This document shows, piece by piece, positions 33,362 through 40,863 of a stretch of DNA of 46,653 bases. Position 1 is the stretch's first letter; the number at the start of each line of letters is the position of its first letter. This DNA comes from an uncultured Bacilli bacterium (GTDB lineage: Bacteria; Bacillota_I; Bacilli_A; RF39; UBA660). The stretch is from the NCBI GenBank assembly GCA_910584255.1, contig CAJTXV010000012.1:1-46653 (forward strand), in the 5' to 3' direction. The notes under the pieces are model-generated. The model was not told where the DNA came from. It was given only the letters and a program-made list of their open reading frames with translations, and searched no databases. The translations under genes were made by a program, and so were the position numbers.

Positions 33362-34042
33362 ATGAAGAAAAAAATGAATATTGGTATTATTTTACTTTGT
33401 GTATGGGTTATGTTACCAATTGGAACTTTTGCTTTAGGAATTCAAGAAAGTGAAACGGTTACTTTAGAAAAATGTATTGATGGAGATACTGCAAGGTTTC
33501 AAGATGAAAATGGAAATTCTTTAAAAACACGTTTTTTAGCAATCGATACACCTGAGACTGTACATCCCACTAAGAAAGTAGAAGCATTTGGTAAGGAGGC
33601 AAGTAATTATACTTGTGAAAGTTTAAAAAATGCTAAAGAGATTCGTTTAGAATATGATAATGATTCTGACAAAGAAGATAAGTATGGAAGAAGACTTGCA
33701 TGGGTATTTGTAGATGGCGTTCTTCTTCAAGAAAAATTGATTGAATTAGGTTATGCGAAGGTTGCTTATTTATATGGTGATTATGAGTATACTACTCGTC
33801 TTCAAGAAGTAGAAGCAAAGGTAAAAGCAGAAGAAAAGGGTATTTGGTCAATAGAAGATACGAAGCAAGAAAGGAAAGAAACTCCCAAGAAAACAACTTC
33901 TAAAAAAGAAAATAAAAAGACGAGTCAGAAAAAAAAGAAGAATTGGCTTCAAGACCTAATAGATTATGCATTAGCTGAAATATTCAAATATATTAACGAA
34001 ATCCTTGAAAATATTGCGAAATTTGTAGAAAGTATGTTATAA
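33362..34042 (+). CDS. Secreted thermonuclease-like (SNase) nuclease
   Basis: 226 residues from ATG 33362, served by AGGAGGT overlapping the ylmH stop. A signal peptide (about 1-27, ending TFALG) is followed by the SNase fold: VTLEKCIDGDTARFQ, TRFLAIDTPETVHP and DKYGRRLAWVFVDG supply the Arg/Asp/Glu active-site positions. After the domain come a Lys/Thr-rich linker and an amphipathic helical C-terminus (WLQDLIDYALAEIFKYI) that may bind a membrane. It would degrade DNA or RNA outside the cell. Confidence 0.9.
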   Translation: MKKKMNIGIILLCVWVMLPIGTFALGIQESETVTLEKCIDGDTARFQDENGNSLKTRFLAIDTPETVHPTKKVEAFGKEASNYTCESLKNAKEIRLEYDNDSDKEDKYGRRLAWVFVDGVLLQEKLIELGYAKVAYLYGDYEYTTRLQEVEAKVKAEEKGIWSIEDTKQERKETPKKTTSKKENKKTSQKKKKNWLQDLIDYALAEIFKYINEILENIAKFVESML

Positions 34043-34077
34043 TTTTTAATGTGAGAGTATCAAGAATGGAGGAAATT

Positions 34078-34620
34078 ATGAAATTTACAAAAGAACAGAT
34101 TGAAAAAGTAAAAACATGGGCGATTATTGTTTTAGGTGTTTTAGTATTTTTTGGTATCACTTACTTTGTATCTGAAAATATAGGGGACCGTAGTAAGGAC
34201 AAGGAACCTATCAAGCAACAAGCAAATCAAACAACCTTACTAGAAGAAGGGGAAGTTTTAAATGAAGATGAACAATCTGAATTAACTTCCGTTACAATGA
34301 ATGATTTAAAGGGTATTTTGGAAAACGGAGAGAAAAAGTTAATCATGCTTGGTACTGAGTCTTGCCATTGGTGTATGGAACAAAAACCGATTTTAAAAGC
34401 ACTTGTTTATAAGTATCATGTTGAAATTGGATACATGGATTTAAATTTATTAACGAGTGATGAGGATTCTGAGCTTAGAAGTCTTCATGAGGAGTTACAA
34501 GCATTTGGAACGCCAACATTTATCGTAGTAGATCAGGGAAAAGTAGTAGATGTATTAGTGGGTGGAAGGACAACTAGTGAAGTAACAGCCCTATTAAAAC
34601 AATATCAAATCATTGACTAA
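34078..34620 (+). CDS. Membrane-anchored thioredoxin-like protein
   Basis: 180 residues from ATG 34078 (GGAGGA seven bases before). One N-terminal TM (about 14-33), an acidic linker, then a thioredoxin-like domain with the redox motif CHWC in GTESCHWCMEQKP and the cis-Pro in FGTPTFIVVDQG. It probably works on the outer face of the membrane as an oxidoreductase, partner unknown. An extended -10 (TGTTATAAT, about 34034-34042) just before could give it its own promoter. It follows the nuclease, which has one cysteine pair at most. Confidence 0.85.
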   Translation: MKFTKEQIEKVKTWAIIVLGVLVFFGITYFVSENIGDRSKDKEPIKQQANQTTLLEEGEVLNEDEQSELTSVTMNDLKGILENGEKKLIMLGTESCHWCMEQKPILKALVYKYHVEIGYMDLNLLTSDEDSELRSLHEELQAFGTPTFIVVDQGKVVDVLVGGRTTSEVTALLKQYQIID

Positions 34621-34630
34621 GGAGGAGTCT

Positions 34631-35065
34631 ATGGCAAGTATTTATGAACGTGCATTAGAATTTAAAAAGAAATATCCGATGACAATTTCATGGCGACTCA
34701 AAAAGAATTCAAAAATTATTGAAAAATATTTAGATAGTAATGAAAAGGTTTTATATGTATTTACTGCTCAAAAGAATAATAATCCAATTGATATTTTATC
34801 AACAGCGGTCATTGCTTTAACTAATCGAAGGATTATTATTGGAAGAAAAAGAGTAATATTTGGATACTTTTTTGATTCTATTACTCCAGATTTATTTAAT
34901 GATTTAAAAGTTTTGTCTGGTGTTATTTGGGGAAAAGTTCATATTGATACGGCCAAAGAGTTTATTACTTTATCAAATCTTGATAAAAGAGCCTTACCAG
35001 AAATTGAAAAAATGGTGGCTACTTGTATGAAAAATAAAACACAAATTTCAAAAAGAGAGATGTAA
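34631..35065 (+). CDS. Bacterial PH-domain-like protein
   Basis: 144 residues from ATG 34631 (AAGGAGGAG upstream). The N-terminal ~40 residues are basic and helical; the rest resembles bacterial PH domains: EKVLYVFTAQ, TAVIALTNRRIIIGRKRV and IWGKVHIDT. PH-like proteins here are of unknown function, often membrane-associated. The gene begins just after the thioredoxin-like gene and ends inside a terminator. Confidence 0.65.
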   Translation: MASIYERALEFKKKYPMTISWRLKKNSKIIEKYLDSNEKVLYVFTAQKNNNPIDILSTAVIALTNRRIIIGRKRVIFGYFFDSITPDLFNDLKVLSGVIWGKVHIDTAKEFITLSNLDKRALPEIEKMVATCMKNKTQISKREM

Positions 35066-35079
35066 AAATTCTCTTTTTT
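35051..35079 (+). terminator. Terminator overlapping end of PH-domain gene
   Basis: AAAAGAGA (35051-35058) pairs with TCTCTTTT (35070-35077), T-run to 35079. Confidence 0.7.
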
Positions 35080-35094
35080 CGGTTTTAAAAAATA

Positions 35095-35123
35095 TTTACT
35101 TATTAAAAAAATATGGGTACAAT
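35095..35123 (+). promoter_or_regulatory. Promoter of the 35156 gene
   Basis: TTTACT (35095-35100), 17 bp, TACAAT (35118-35123). Confidence 0.6.
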
Positions 35124-35155
35124 AATATTAGAATAGAACGAGAGGAAGTGAAGTT

Positions 35156-36421
35156 ATGAAGATGGTAGGAAGAGTTATATCAGTAAGTATGTTATTGATG
35201 ATTCTATTTTTTGCTGGACAATGGATTGTGACTTATTTTAAAGAAAGTCATGAAATTGTCTATGATTTTGTAACTGGAGATACCACTTTTCAAATTAAAG
35301 AAAACTATCAAAAACGTTTAAATGATCAGTATTATTTAGAAATTTCTTTAGGTAAGGATCAATTCTATTATGTATTTCCTAATCTTTTTCAAAAGGGAAG
35401 AAAGATTCTTTCAGATATAAAAATGATGAAAAAAGATAATTTAGTATGTATTTATCCCATTTTAGCCAAAGAAAGTACTTCACATAATATTGAATGTAGT
35501 AGGGATGGTGTGTTATATAGTTATCAGTCTTTAAAAGAGGATCCTTCTGTTCAAGAATTTGTCACTTCCTTAAAAAATAGTTCTTATTCCTCTACTTCTT
35601 GGGAGAGTGAATCATTGGAAGGTACGCTTGCAGTTCAATCTACTGGATTTTTAAGTAATATTTCAGAAAGGGATCGTGTGATTGTTTGGAATTATCAAGG
35701 AATTGAGGTATTTTCTTCTAAGGAAGCTAAAAATATTCCGCTATTAAATTGGGATAAATACGAAAATACGCACGGAGTATTAGTTGGAAAGTATTATGTT
35801 GTACCATCTTATCAGTCAGATCGTGTTTTTGATTTTCAACAGGCAATTGCAGTTGATGTTACTACAACTAATTTTACAACATTAGATTTTCCACAAATGG
35901 TTTCACAAAATACTTATATTCATGGAATTGTGGATGGAAAAGTTTATTATTTAGATAAAGATAATGTTGTTCAATATGAATTAAATCCTGTGAAAAAAAA
36001 TGTTAGAATTCTTGGAAATCAAGCGATTAATGCTCAGTATTATAATGGAAAATGGGAAACGGTCAATATTTATGATTTAGTAAATACTGAGAAAAAATTT
36101 GAAATTGATTATTCCAAAGATATTACTATACAAGAAGAAGATGTTGTTAAAATTTTTGAATCAAATGGGGTTTATTATTACTATACACAGTCGGGAGATT
36201 TTTACAGGGTGTTTAAATCTTTCCCAGCAAAGTCCATGTTTTTATTTCATGTGGATAGTCCTAATAATGTAATATTAAATACAGATACCTTGTATTTCAT
36301 TAGTAAAGATACTTTATATTCTTATAGTGAGGAATCAGGAATTCGTAGTTTAGTCAAGAATAATGAATTTTTATATAATGCTTTAAATAGAGTTCAGGTT
36401 TATAAAGAGTCTAAGTCATAG
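35156..36421 (+). CDS. Unknown membrane-anchored extracytoplasmic protein
   Basis: 421 residues. A single N-terminal hydrophobic segment (about 6-26) is followed by a long beta-rich region with many Tyr and Asp residues and repeats of the type 'VYYLDKDNVVQYEL', 'TLYFISKDTLYSYS', which suggests a beta-propeller-like domain. No family is recognised and there is no lipobox. GAGAGGAAGTGA precedes ATG. It has its own promoter and terminator, so it is a single-gene unit. Role at the cell surface is inferred only from the anchor. Confidence 0.75.
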   Translation: MKMVGRVISVSMLLMILFFAGQWIVTYFKESHEIVYDFVTGDTTFQIKENYQKRLNDQYYLEISLGKDQFYYVFPNLFQKGRKILSDIKMMKKDNLVCIYPILAKESTSHNIECSRDGVLYSYQSLKEDPSVQEFVTSLKNSSYSSTSWESESLEGTLAVQSTGFLSNISERDRVIVWNYQGIEVFSSKEAKNIPLLNWDKYENTHGVLVGKYYVVPSYQSDRVFDFQQAIAVDVTTTNFTTLDFPQMVSQNTYIHGIVDGKVYYLDKDNVVQYELNPVKKNVRILGNQAINAQYYNGKWETVNIYDLVNTEKKFEIDYSKDITIQEEDVVKIFESNGVYYYYTQSGDFYRVFKSFPAKSMFLFHVDSPNNVILNTDTLYFISKDTLYSYSEESGIRSLVKNNEFLYNALNRVQVYKESKS

Positions 36422-36434
36422 ATTCTTTTTTTTC
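36405..36434 (+). terminator. Terminator overlapping end of the 35156 gene
   Basis: AAGAGTC (36405-36411) pairs with GATTCTT (36421-36427) with one G-U pair, then T-run. Confidence 0.65.
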
Positions 36435-36460
36435 TTCATACATTAGTATAGGAGGAATTT

Positions 36461-36919
36461 ATGGAAAAATATATTGTCAAAGAGGGAGATACCCTTTTAT
36501 CAATTGCAGAGGCATTTCATGTCCGTGTGATTGATTTGATTAAAGAAAATAAACTAGAAGACATTTATATATTAACACCTGGAATGGAACTAGTAATTCC
36601 TGTAGATATGCCACTTGGTTTTACTGCCTATACAGTAAAAAAGGGAGATAGCTTGTACGCAATTGCAAGGGAACTTGGAAATATTACTCCAACACAACTT
36701 GCGGAAGTCAATGGATTAGAGATTAATGAGTATATCTATCCAGATCAAAGACTCATTGTTCCAAAGCCAGGAGTCAAAGTATATATTACAAAAGATGGAG
36801 ATACGATTAAAACTGTGGCAGAAGAAATTGGTACATCAGATAAGAATCTAATTGTATATAACCCAAATATTTATCTTTTACCAGAACAATTGATTGCTTA
36901 TGAAATGCCCCAAAATTAA
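36461..36919 (+). CDS. Triple-LysM protein without signal peptide
   Basis: 152 residues made almost wholly of three LysM repeats: MEKYIVKEGDTLLSIAEAF, TAYTVKKGDSLYAIAREL and KVYITKDGDTIKTVAEEI, each ending in a xxLxIP-like strand. LysM binds peptidoglycan or chitin-like glycans. There is no signal peptide, so it would act inside the cell, which for LysM proteins usually means a spore coat or cortex role; the SpoVID-like gene in this window makes that plausible but unproven. AGGAGGA precedes ATG. Confidence 0.85.
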   Translation: MEKYIVKEGDTLLSIAEAFHVRVIDLIKENKLEDIYILTPGMELVIPVDMPLGFTAYTVKKGDSLYAIARELGNITPTQLAEVNGLEINEYIYPDQRLIVPKPGVKVYITKDGDTIKTVAEEIGTSDKNLIVYNPNIYLLPEQLIAYEMPQN

Positions 36920-36990
36920 CACTTTCTTTTTTTCATTGTTTTTGATAGAATAAAATTGATGGGAAAATATTGTTTAAGAGGTGATGATGA

Positions 36991-37365
36991 ATGAGGGAAT
37001 ACGAAGGTGGATATATCTTGCCACATCTTTTAGAATATTTAAAACATGTAGATGGAAAATTTATTCATGGCAAATTAGGAGGAACCTTGGAGTCTATTTC
37101 TAACGAAGAGGCAGCACAAATGGTAATGTATAATTTTTATGAAGAAAATGCGTGGAATATTGAAGGAATTTCAATTATTTCAGAGCATCCTAAAACATCT
37201 TCAGAAATTGCAATGAAACATTTTGCTGAAGAAGTAGGAATGGATACTTTAGAAAGTGCGTTGAAATGGTGTCAGGATATTAGCTATAAAGTGATGAAAG
37301 AAAAAAGAGAATTGTTTCAATCATTATCGGAAAAAACAGCGGTTGTAGGAAATATGACAAGATAA
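36991..37365 (+). CDS. Unknown small protein
   Basis: 124 residues, mostly helical, slightly acidic, no TM or signal. It opens MREYEGGYILPHLLEYLKHV and contains NEEAAQMVMYNFYEENAWN. No family recognised. AGAGGTGATG lies just before ATG 36991, and it follows the LysM gene after about 70 bases. It ends before a terminator, so it looks a genuine gene. Confidence 0.65.
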   Translation: MREYEGGYILPHLLEYLKHVDGKFIHGKLGGTLESISNEEAAQMVMYNFYEENAWNIEGISIISEHPKTSSEIAMKHFAEEVGMDTLESALKWCQDISYKVMKEKRELFQSLSEKTAVVGNMTR

Positions 37366-37368
37366 ATG

Positions 37369-37392
37369 AGAAAGGGAAATCCTTTCTTTTTT
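37369..37392 (+). terminator. Terminator after the 36991 gene
   Basis: AGAAAGG (37369-37375) pairs with CCTTTCT (37381-37387), 5-base loop, T-run. Confidence 0.75.
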
Positions 37393-37395
37393 CAT

Positions 37396-37452
37396 TTATA
37401 AGGAATTTTCTCCTTATAAAGAACATAAAAGGAGTGGGTTAATATCCACTCC
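37396..37452 (+). other. Two adjoining perfect hairpins at IS end
   Basis: TTATAAGGA (37396-37404) pairs perfectly with TCCTTATAA (37411-37419); 11 bases on, GGAGTGG (37431-37437) pairs with CCACTCC (37446-37452). Neither is followed by a T-run. They lie beyond the 3' end of the transposase remnant, where IS91-type elements carry an end structure. Confidence 0.45.
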
Positions 37453-37526
37453 GAAAAGATTCACTATTAAAATGAATTTAAGAAATTATAAGTCGTTATT
37501 TTTGATACTTGTGATGATAATCTCTT

Positions 37527-38587
37527 TTAGATATATAGTCTAAAGGAACACATTTTATGAGATTTAATTAATATAACCATTTTATCATGAAATTTGTGTT
37601 TTTTAGAATAAATACCATAATATCTAACAGTTTGGAAATTTTCGTTAGGAATATGAATGATTAAACGTCTGAAAAAGTCAAAAACATGAATACGTTCTTT
37701 AATTACTTTGTTATCCTCATGTCTTTGATACCAGAAAGTAACGTATTCACCATCATAATCAAGTATTCTAGACTCTGCCATAGCAGGTTTCCCAGTATAT
37801 CTAACTGCATATTCAATCATAGTTTGAGTAGAAGAGTTACATTTCTTTTCAGCATAAACGTAGAACCCTTTATCAGATTTTTTATAGATAAAGTTTTTAA
37901 GAGTTGTAAAATTCTTTTTACCAATATGTTTTTCTAATAAATCAAGAAGAATTTTTTGAAAACGTTTACGAAGAGCGTTATAGGAAATAAAATCAAATTT
38001 TTTAAAAATATTGTGATTACCCATAGCATTTTCAGTAACAATAGTATGGATATGAGGATTCCATTTCATATCTCTACCATAAGTGTGTAGTACAGGATAA
38101 TACCAGGAATATAGTCTTCCTTTTTCGATTGGTCTTTAAACCAAGAAAGAATAGTTTGGGAAACTGCTTGAAAAAGTAAATCCAGAAGTTTTCTATTTTT
38201 TCTAAAGAAATCCCAAAGGTAGTCAGAAATAGTAAAGACAATATGTCTATGTTTACAGCTATAGCATTTTTGAAGGATAGATTCTGTTATTTTCCTAACG
38301 TATTTATTCCCACAAGAAGGATAAAATCTAGATTTACAAGTATGATAAGAAAATTTAATCTCACCACAATCAGGGCATTCATATACAGAATACCCTAATT
38401 CTGAAGTGCGACAGGAGATCATTTTGCTTACTTCTTTAAAAACAACATTTCTAATAGTTAAATCCGGATTAAGTTCAATAAATTTATCCCAATGTTCAGA
38501 AAAAATATCTTTTAATCTAAATTTAACATTTCTATCATTACAAAAATGTGCATTATACCATTCTATTTCTTCTAACATATACATCAC
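37527..38587 (-). pseudogene. IS91-family transposase, frameshifted
   Basis: Two minus-strand frames. The upstream part (38587-38066) has the zinc-binding N-terminus: YECPDCGEIKFSYHTCKSRF followed by YPSCG, where a cysteine (RFCPSCG) is expected, so one zinc ligand is lost. The downstream part (38069-37527) begins MKWNPHIHTIVTE, the HUH-type His motif, and ends with the typical RYYGIYSKKH. The frames meet near 38085, where reading across would give HTYGRDMKWNPHIH; a one-base change breaks it. IS91 transposases work by rolling-circle transposition. This copy is inactive. Confidence 0.8.
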
Positions 38588-38627
38588 ATAATAAGTATAA
38601 CAAATTTTGTTTATGGCCGTAAGGCGC

Positions 38628-38660
38628 GAATTAAAATCAGTTCTTAACTTATTTTAATTC
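38628..38660 (+). repeat. Perfect 10-bp inverted repeat
   Basis: GAATTAAAAT (38628-38637) and ATTTTAATTC (38651-38660), 13-base loop, followed by TTTTCTT. It marks the start-side flank of the IS91 remnant; it could be a terminator or an element end. A small GC-rich GCC/GGC hairpin precedes it. Confidence 0.5.
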
Positions 38661-38704
38661 TTTTCTTGGATACTAATTATGAATCTTATTGTTTTAGGAC
38701 GCAC

Positions 38705-38733
38705 TTGTATTTTAATTTCTTTTGTTATATAAT
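38705..38733 (+). promoter_or_regulatory. Promoter of the ART-like/phosphoesterase gene
   Basis: TTGTAT (38705-38710), 17 bp, TATAAT (38728-38733). TTAGGGGG follows before ATG 38760. Confidence 0.65.
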
Positions 38734-38759
38734 ATGTAGCATTTAGGGGGATTCATCTT

Positions 38760-40457
38760 ATGAAAAAAGAGAGTATAACTCAGAAAGAAAAATTATGGAA
38801 TCCAAATTATACTTTCACAGGAAATAGAGAGACTATTTTAAGAAATTATCCTGTAAGAAGTAAGAATTTAGAAAGATATACACCGAATACTAAAGATTTA
38901 AATGAAAAATTTATCAAAGATGGATATATGTATTTATTAAGAGGGGCGAAAAATGGACAAGAGACAGGATTCTATTCGATGGAGTATGCGAAAAAAAATA
39001 CAATAGAAAGTCTGAGGCTAGATCCAAATAAAGTTGCCTATGCACAAAAAATGAATGGGAATACACCTTTTATTTCAGCGACTACAGATATTTATACAGC
39101 AGCATCTTTCGCAAATTATGAGCGTATTTATGTCTTAAAGATTCCAGTATCCGATGTTTATCAGTTTGAGGGGGAACTAGGGAATTCATTCTTTGATTTA
39201 AGCGAAAAAGAATATATGATACCAGATTATATTAGTGAGGAGGAAATTCTTCATTCTTTTCGATATGATAAATTTAAGCAGATTTATAATTTCTTAACAA
39301 AAGAGGTAGGGCTAGAAATTACACCAAGAGATTTAGGAGAAAAGGGGGATATTGCACATCCTGATATAGAACGAATAGAAATAGGTGTCAAGTGTAATTT
39401 TTCTGCTTCCTATTTAGATTCTATCTTATCCATTGTACAAGGTACGATTGAAGATATGAAATTAGAAGAAACTACAGTGAGTATAAAAATAACTGAAAAA
39501 AAAGATCTTCCTAAAAGACAGATTGCTATTTTTACAGATAGTCATGCTTTACTAGAACCAACAGAAGCGATATTAAAAGATATTAAGGAACGTGGAATTT
39601 CCGAAATTTATTCTTTAGGTGATAATATAGGGTTAGGACCAAATCCAAGTGAGGTCGTTGATTTATTAGATGAATATGGGGTTACTACGATTCAGGGAAA
39701 TTATGAATCATCTCTTGATTTTGGAGTGGAACCATATCTATGTTATATGACCGATGAAAAGGTTAAACAAATAGAATGGACGAATTCAAAATTAAGAACT
39801 GATCAAAAAGAAAGGTTAATTTTATCTCCGCACTTTATTAATGTACAGATGGCGGGTCAAAGAATTGGCCTGTGTCATTTCGCAAATGATGTACGATGTG
39901 ATTTTATGGAACATAATGTATTATTATATAAACAACTATTAGACTGGAATGAACCTGCATATTCACAATTTCATTATACGAATAGTAAAAAACAACTAGT
40001 GGGCATTGCTCATGTACTTGGAATGAATCTTGTACATTTTAAATCGTTAGATAGGGATGAAATGTTAGAGGAATTAAGAAAATATATTATACTTCATAAA
40101 GGTGAATGGACGAATTCAAAAAAGGGTTATATTTCCTATTGTGAAGATCCATTATTTTATCAGGATGGGCATCTCTTAACTATTCAAGATTATGATATGG
40201 TAATACAGGGGCATATGCATTTTGATGCAAAAGAGGTAGATTTAAACACTTCAATTTATACGGTGAGAGCATCAGGAATTGGTTATCCATCTAGTGCTTT
40301 CAAAAATCAAGCTTCTTATATGATTTTAAGCGAGGCAAGTCATGGAATTGAAGTTGAAAACGTTACAGTACCATTTGATCGTGAGAAGATGGAATATTCT
40401 ATTCTTCATTCAGAACTTGTAAATTCAGATATTAAAAGATATACAATGACTAGGTAA
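38760..40457 (+). CDS. Candidate ADP-ribosyltransferase-like + metallophosphoesterase fusion
   Basis: 565 residues in two parts. Residues ~50-165 look like an R-S-E-type ADP-ribosyltransferase fold: Arg61 in YMYLLRGAKN, Ser106/Thr108 in TPFISATTDIYTAASFA, and Glu149-x-Glu151 in LSEKEYMIPDYI. Residues ~253-520 are a calcineurin-like phosphoesterase: D260-x-H262 (FTDSH), GDN (287-289) in SLGDNIGLGPNPSE, GNYE (313-316) where GNHD/E is usual, an LCHFAND histidine, and QGHMHFD. No signal peptide or TM. The phosphoesterase call is firm apart from the His-to-Tyr change at GNH; the ART-like call is by motif only. It could transfer or process an ADP-ribose-type phosphate and then hydrolyse it. Single gene beside an IS remnant and tRNA-Cys, so possibly acquired. 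Confidence 0.65.
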   Translation: MKKESITQKEKLWNPNYTFTGNRETILRNYPVRSKNLERYTPNTKDLNEKFIKDGYMYLLRGAKNGQETGFYSMEYAKKNTIESLRLDPNKVAYAQKMNGNTPFISATTDIYTAASFANYERIYVLKIPVSDVYQFEGELGNSFFDLSEKEYMIPDYISEEEILHSFRYDKFKQIYNFLTKEVGLEITPRDLGEKGDIAHPDIERIEIGVKCNFSASYLDSILSIVQGTIEDMKLEETTVSIKITEKKDLPKRQIAIFTDSHALLEPTEAILKDIKERGISEIYSLGDNIGLGPNPSEVVDLLDEYGVTTIQGNYESSLDFGVEPYLCYMTDEKVKQIEWTNSKLRTDQKERLILSPHFINVQMAGQRIGLCHFANDVRCDFMEHNVLLYKQLLDWNEPAYSQFHYTNSKKQLVGIAHVLGMNLVHFKSLDRDEMLEELRKYIILHKGEWTNSKKGYISYCEDPLFYQDGHLLTIQDYDMVIQGHMHFDAKEVDLNTSIYTVRASGIGYPSSAFKNQASYMILSEASHGIEVENVTVPFDREKMEYSILHSELVNSDIKRYTMTR

Positions 40458-40483
40458 TTTAAAAAATTAAACATAAATTTTTA

Positions 40484-40563
40484 AGCGATTCTTTAGAAGC
40501 CGTATTTATTGATGATAGATTAATTATATTAAGAAAAGCAGAAGAACTAGGAATATTATCAAT
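40484..40563 (+). pseudogene. Fragment of a HAD-type hydrolase
   Basis: In one frame the text reads SDSLEAVFIDDRLIILRKAE then ELGILSI, which resembles the C-terminal IDD...N...A...G motif of HAD phosphatases. Nothing upstream or downstream continues it, so it is a gene scrap beside the tRNA. The rest of 40458-40674 shows no gene. Confidence 0.45.
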
Positions 40564-40636
40564 TTTTTTGTTCACTATTCGGTCGGTCTGCTGGTCGATT
40601 ATACATTTTTAAAATTTAATTTGCTGATTTTATAAA

Positions 40637-40661
40637 GAAAAAACGAACCTATTAGGGTTCG
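40637..40661 (-). terminator. Terminator of tRNA-Cys
   Basis: On the minus strand CGAACC pairs with GGTTCG, a 6-base loop between them, followed by six T (plus-strand A-run 40638-40643). Confidence 0.8.
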
Positions 40662-40674
40662 AGTATTTTCAATA

Positions 40675-40748
40675 TGGAGGGCCTAGTCGGATTTGAACCA
40701 ACGATCAGGGAGTTGCAGTCCCACGCCTTACCACTTGGCTATAGACCC
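40675..40748 (-). tRNA. trnC: tRNA-Cys (anticodon GCA)
   Basis: 74 bases on the minus strand with an encoded CCA. The acceptor GGGTCTA pairs with TAGGCCC (one G-U), the D stem is GCC/GGC, the anticodon loop CTGCAAC gives GCA (plus-strand 40714-40716), and the T arm GTTGG-TTCAAAT-CCGAC is regular with one G-U. The outermost anticodon-stem pair is a T-T mismatch. It has its own promoter and terminator. Confidence 0.93.
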
Positions 40749-40786
40749 ATATAATTTATTATATGCCTCTTTTCGAGTACATTTCC

Positions 40787-40815
40787 ATTTTAGACTATAT
40801 TTATAGAAATGTCAA
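40787..40815 (-). promoter_or_regulatory. Promoter of tRNA-Cys
   Basis: On the minus strand TTGACA, 17 bp, TAAAAT (plus-strand 40815-40810 and 40792-40787). The -10 is about 38 bases before the tRNA 5' end. Confidence 0.8.
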
Positions 40816-40832
40816 TCAAAAATTGGGTAGTT

Positions 40833-40863
40833 AGAAGGAGAATTAAAATTTTATTCTCCTTCT
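40833..40863 (-). other. 11-bp hairpin at end of CHC2 gene
   Basis: AGAAGGAGAAT (40833-40843) and ATTCTCCTTCT (40853-40863) form a perfect stem with a 9-base loop, overlapping the minus-strand stop. No T-run follows, so it may slow or protect transcript ends rather than terminate. Confidence 0.55.

Larger units (their letters stand above)
37396..38660 (-). mobile_element. Degenerate IS91-type insertion sequence (approximate limits)
   Basis: Contains a frameshifted IS91-type transposase on the minus strand. The left limit is set by the two hairpins (37396-37452), the right by an inverted repeat (38628-38660), both only approximate because IS91 elements lack long terminal repeats. It separates the 36991 gene from the ART-like/phosphoesterase gene. 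The gap 38588-38759 holds the inverted repeat and a promoter, nothing else coding. Confidence 0.55.

Noticed and set aside
38760..40457. Toxin-antitoxin pair at the ART-like gene
   Set aside because: No small partner gene lies immediately up- or downstream; only an IS remnant and a gene scrap.
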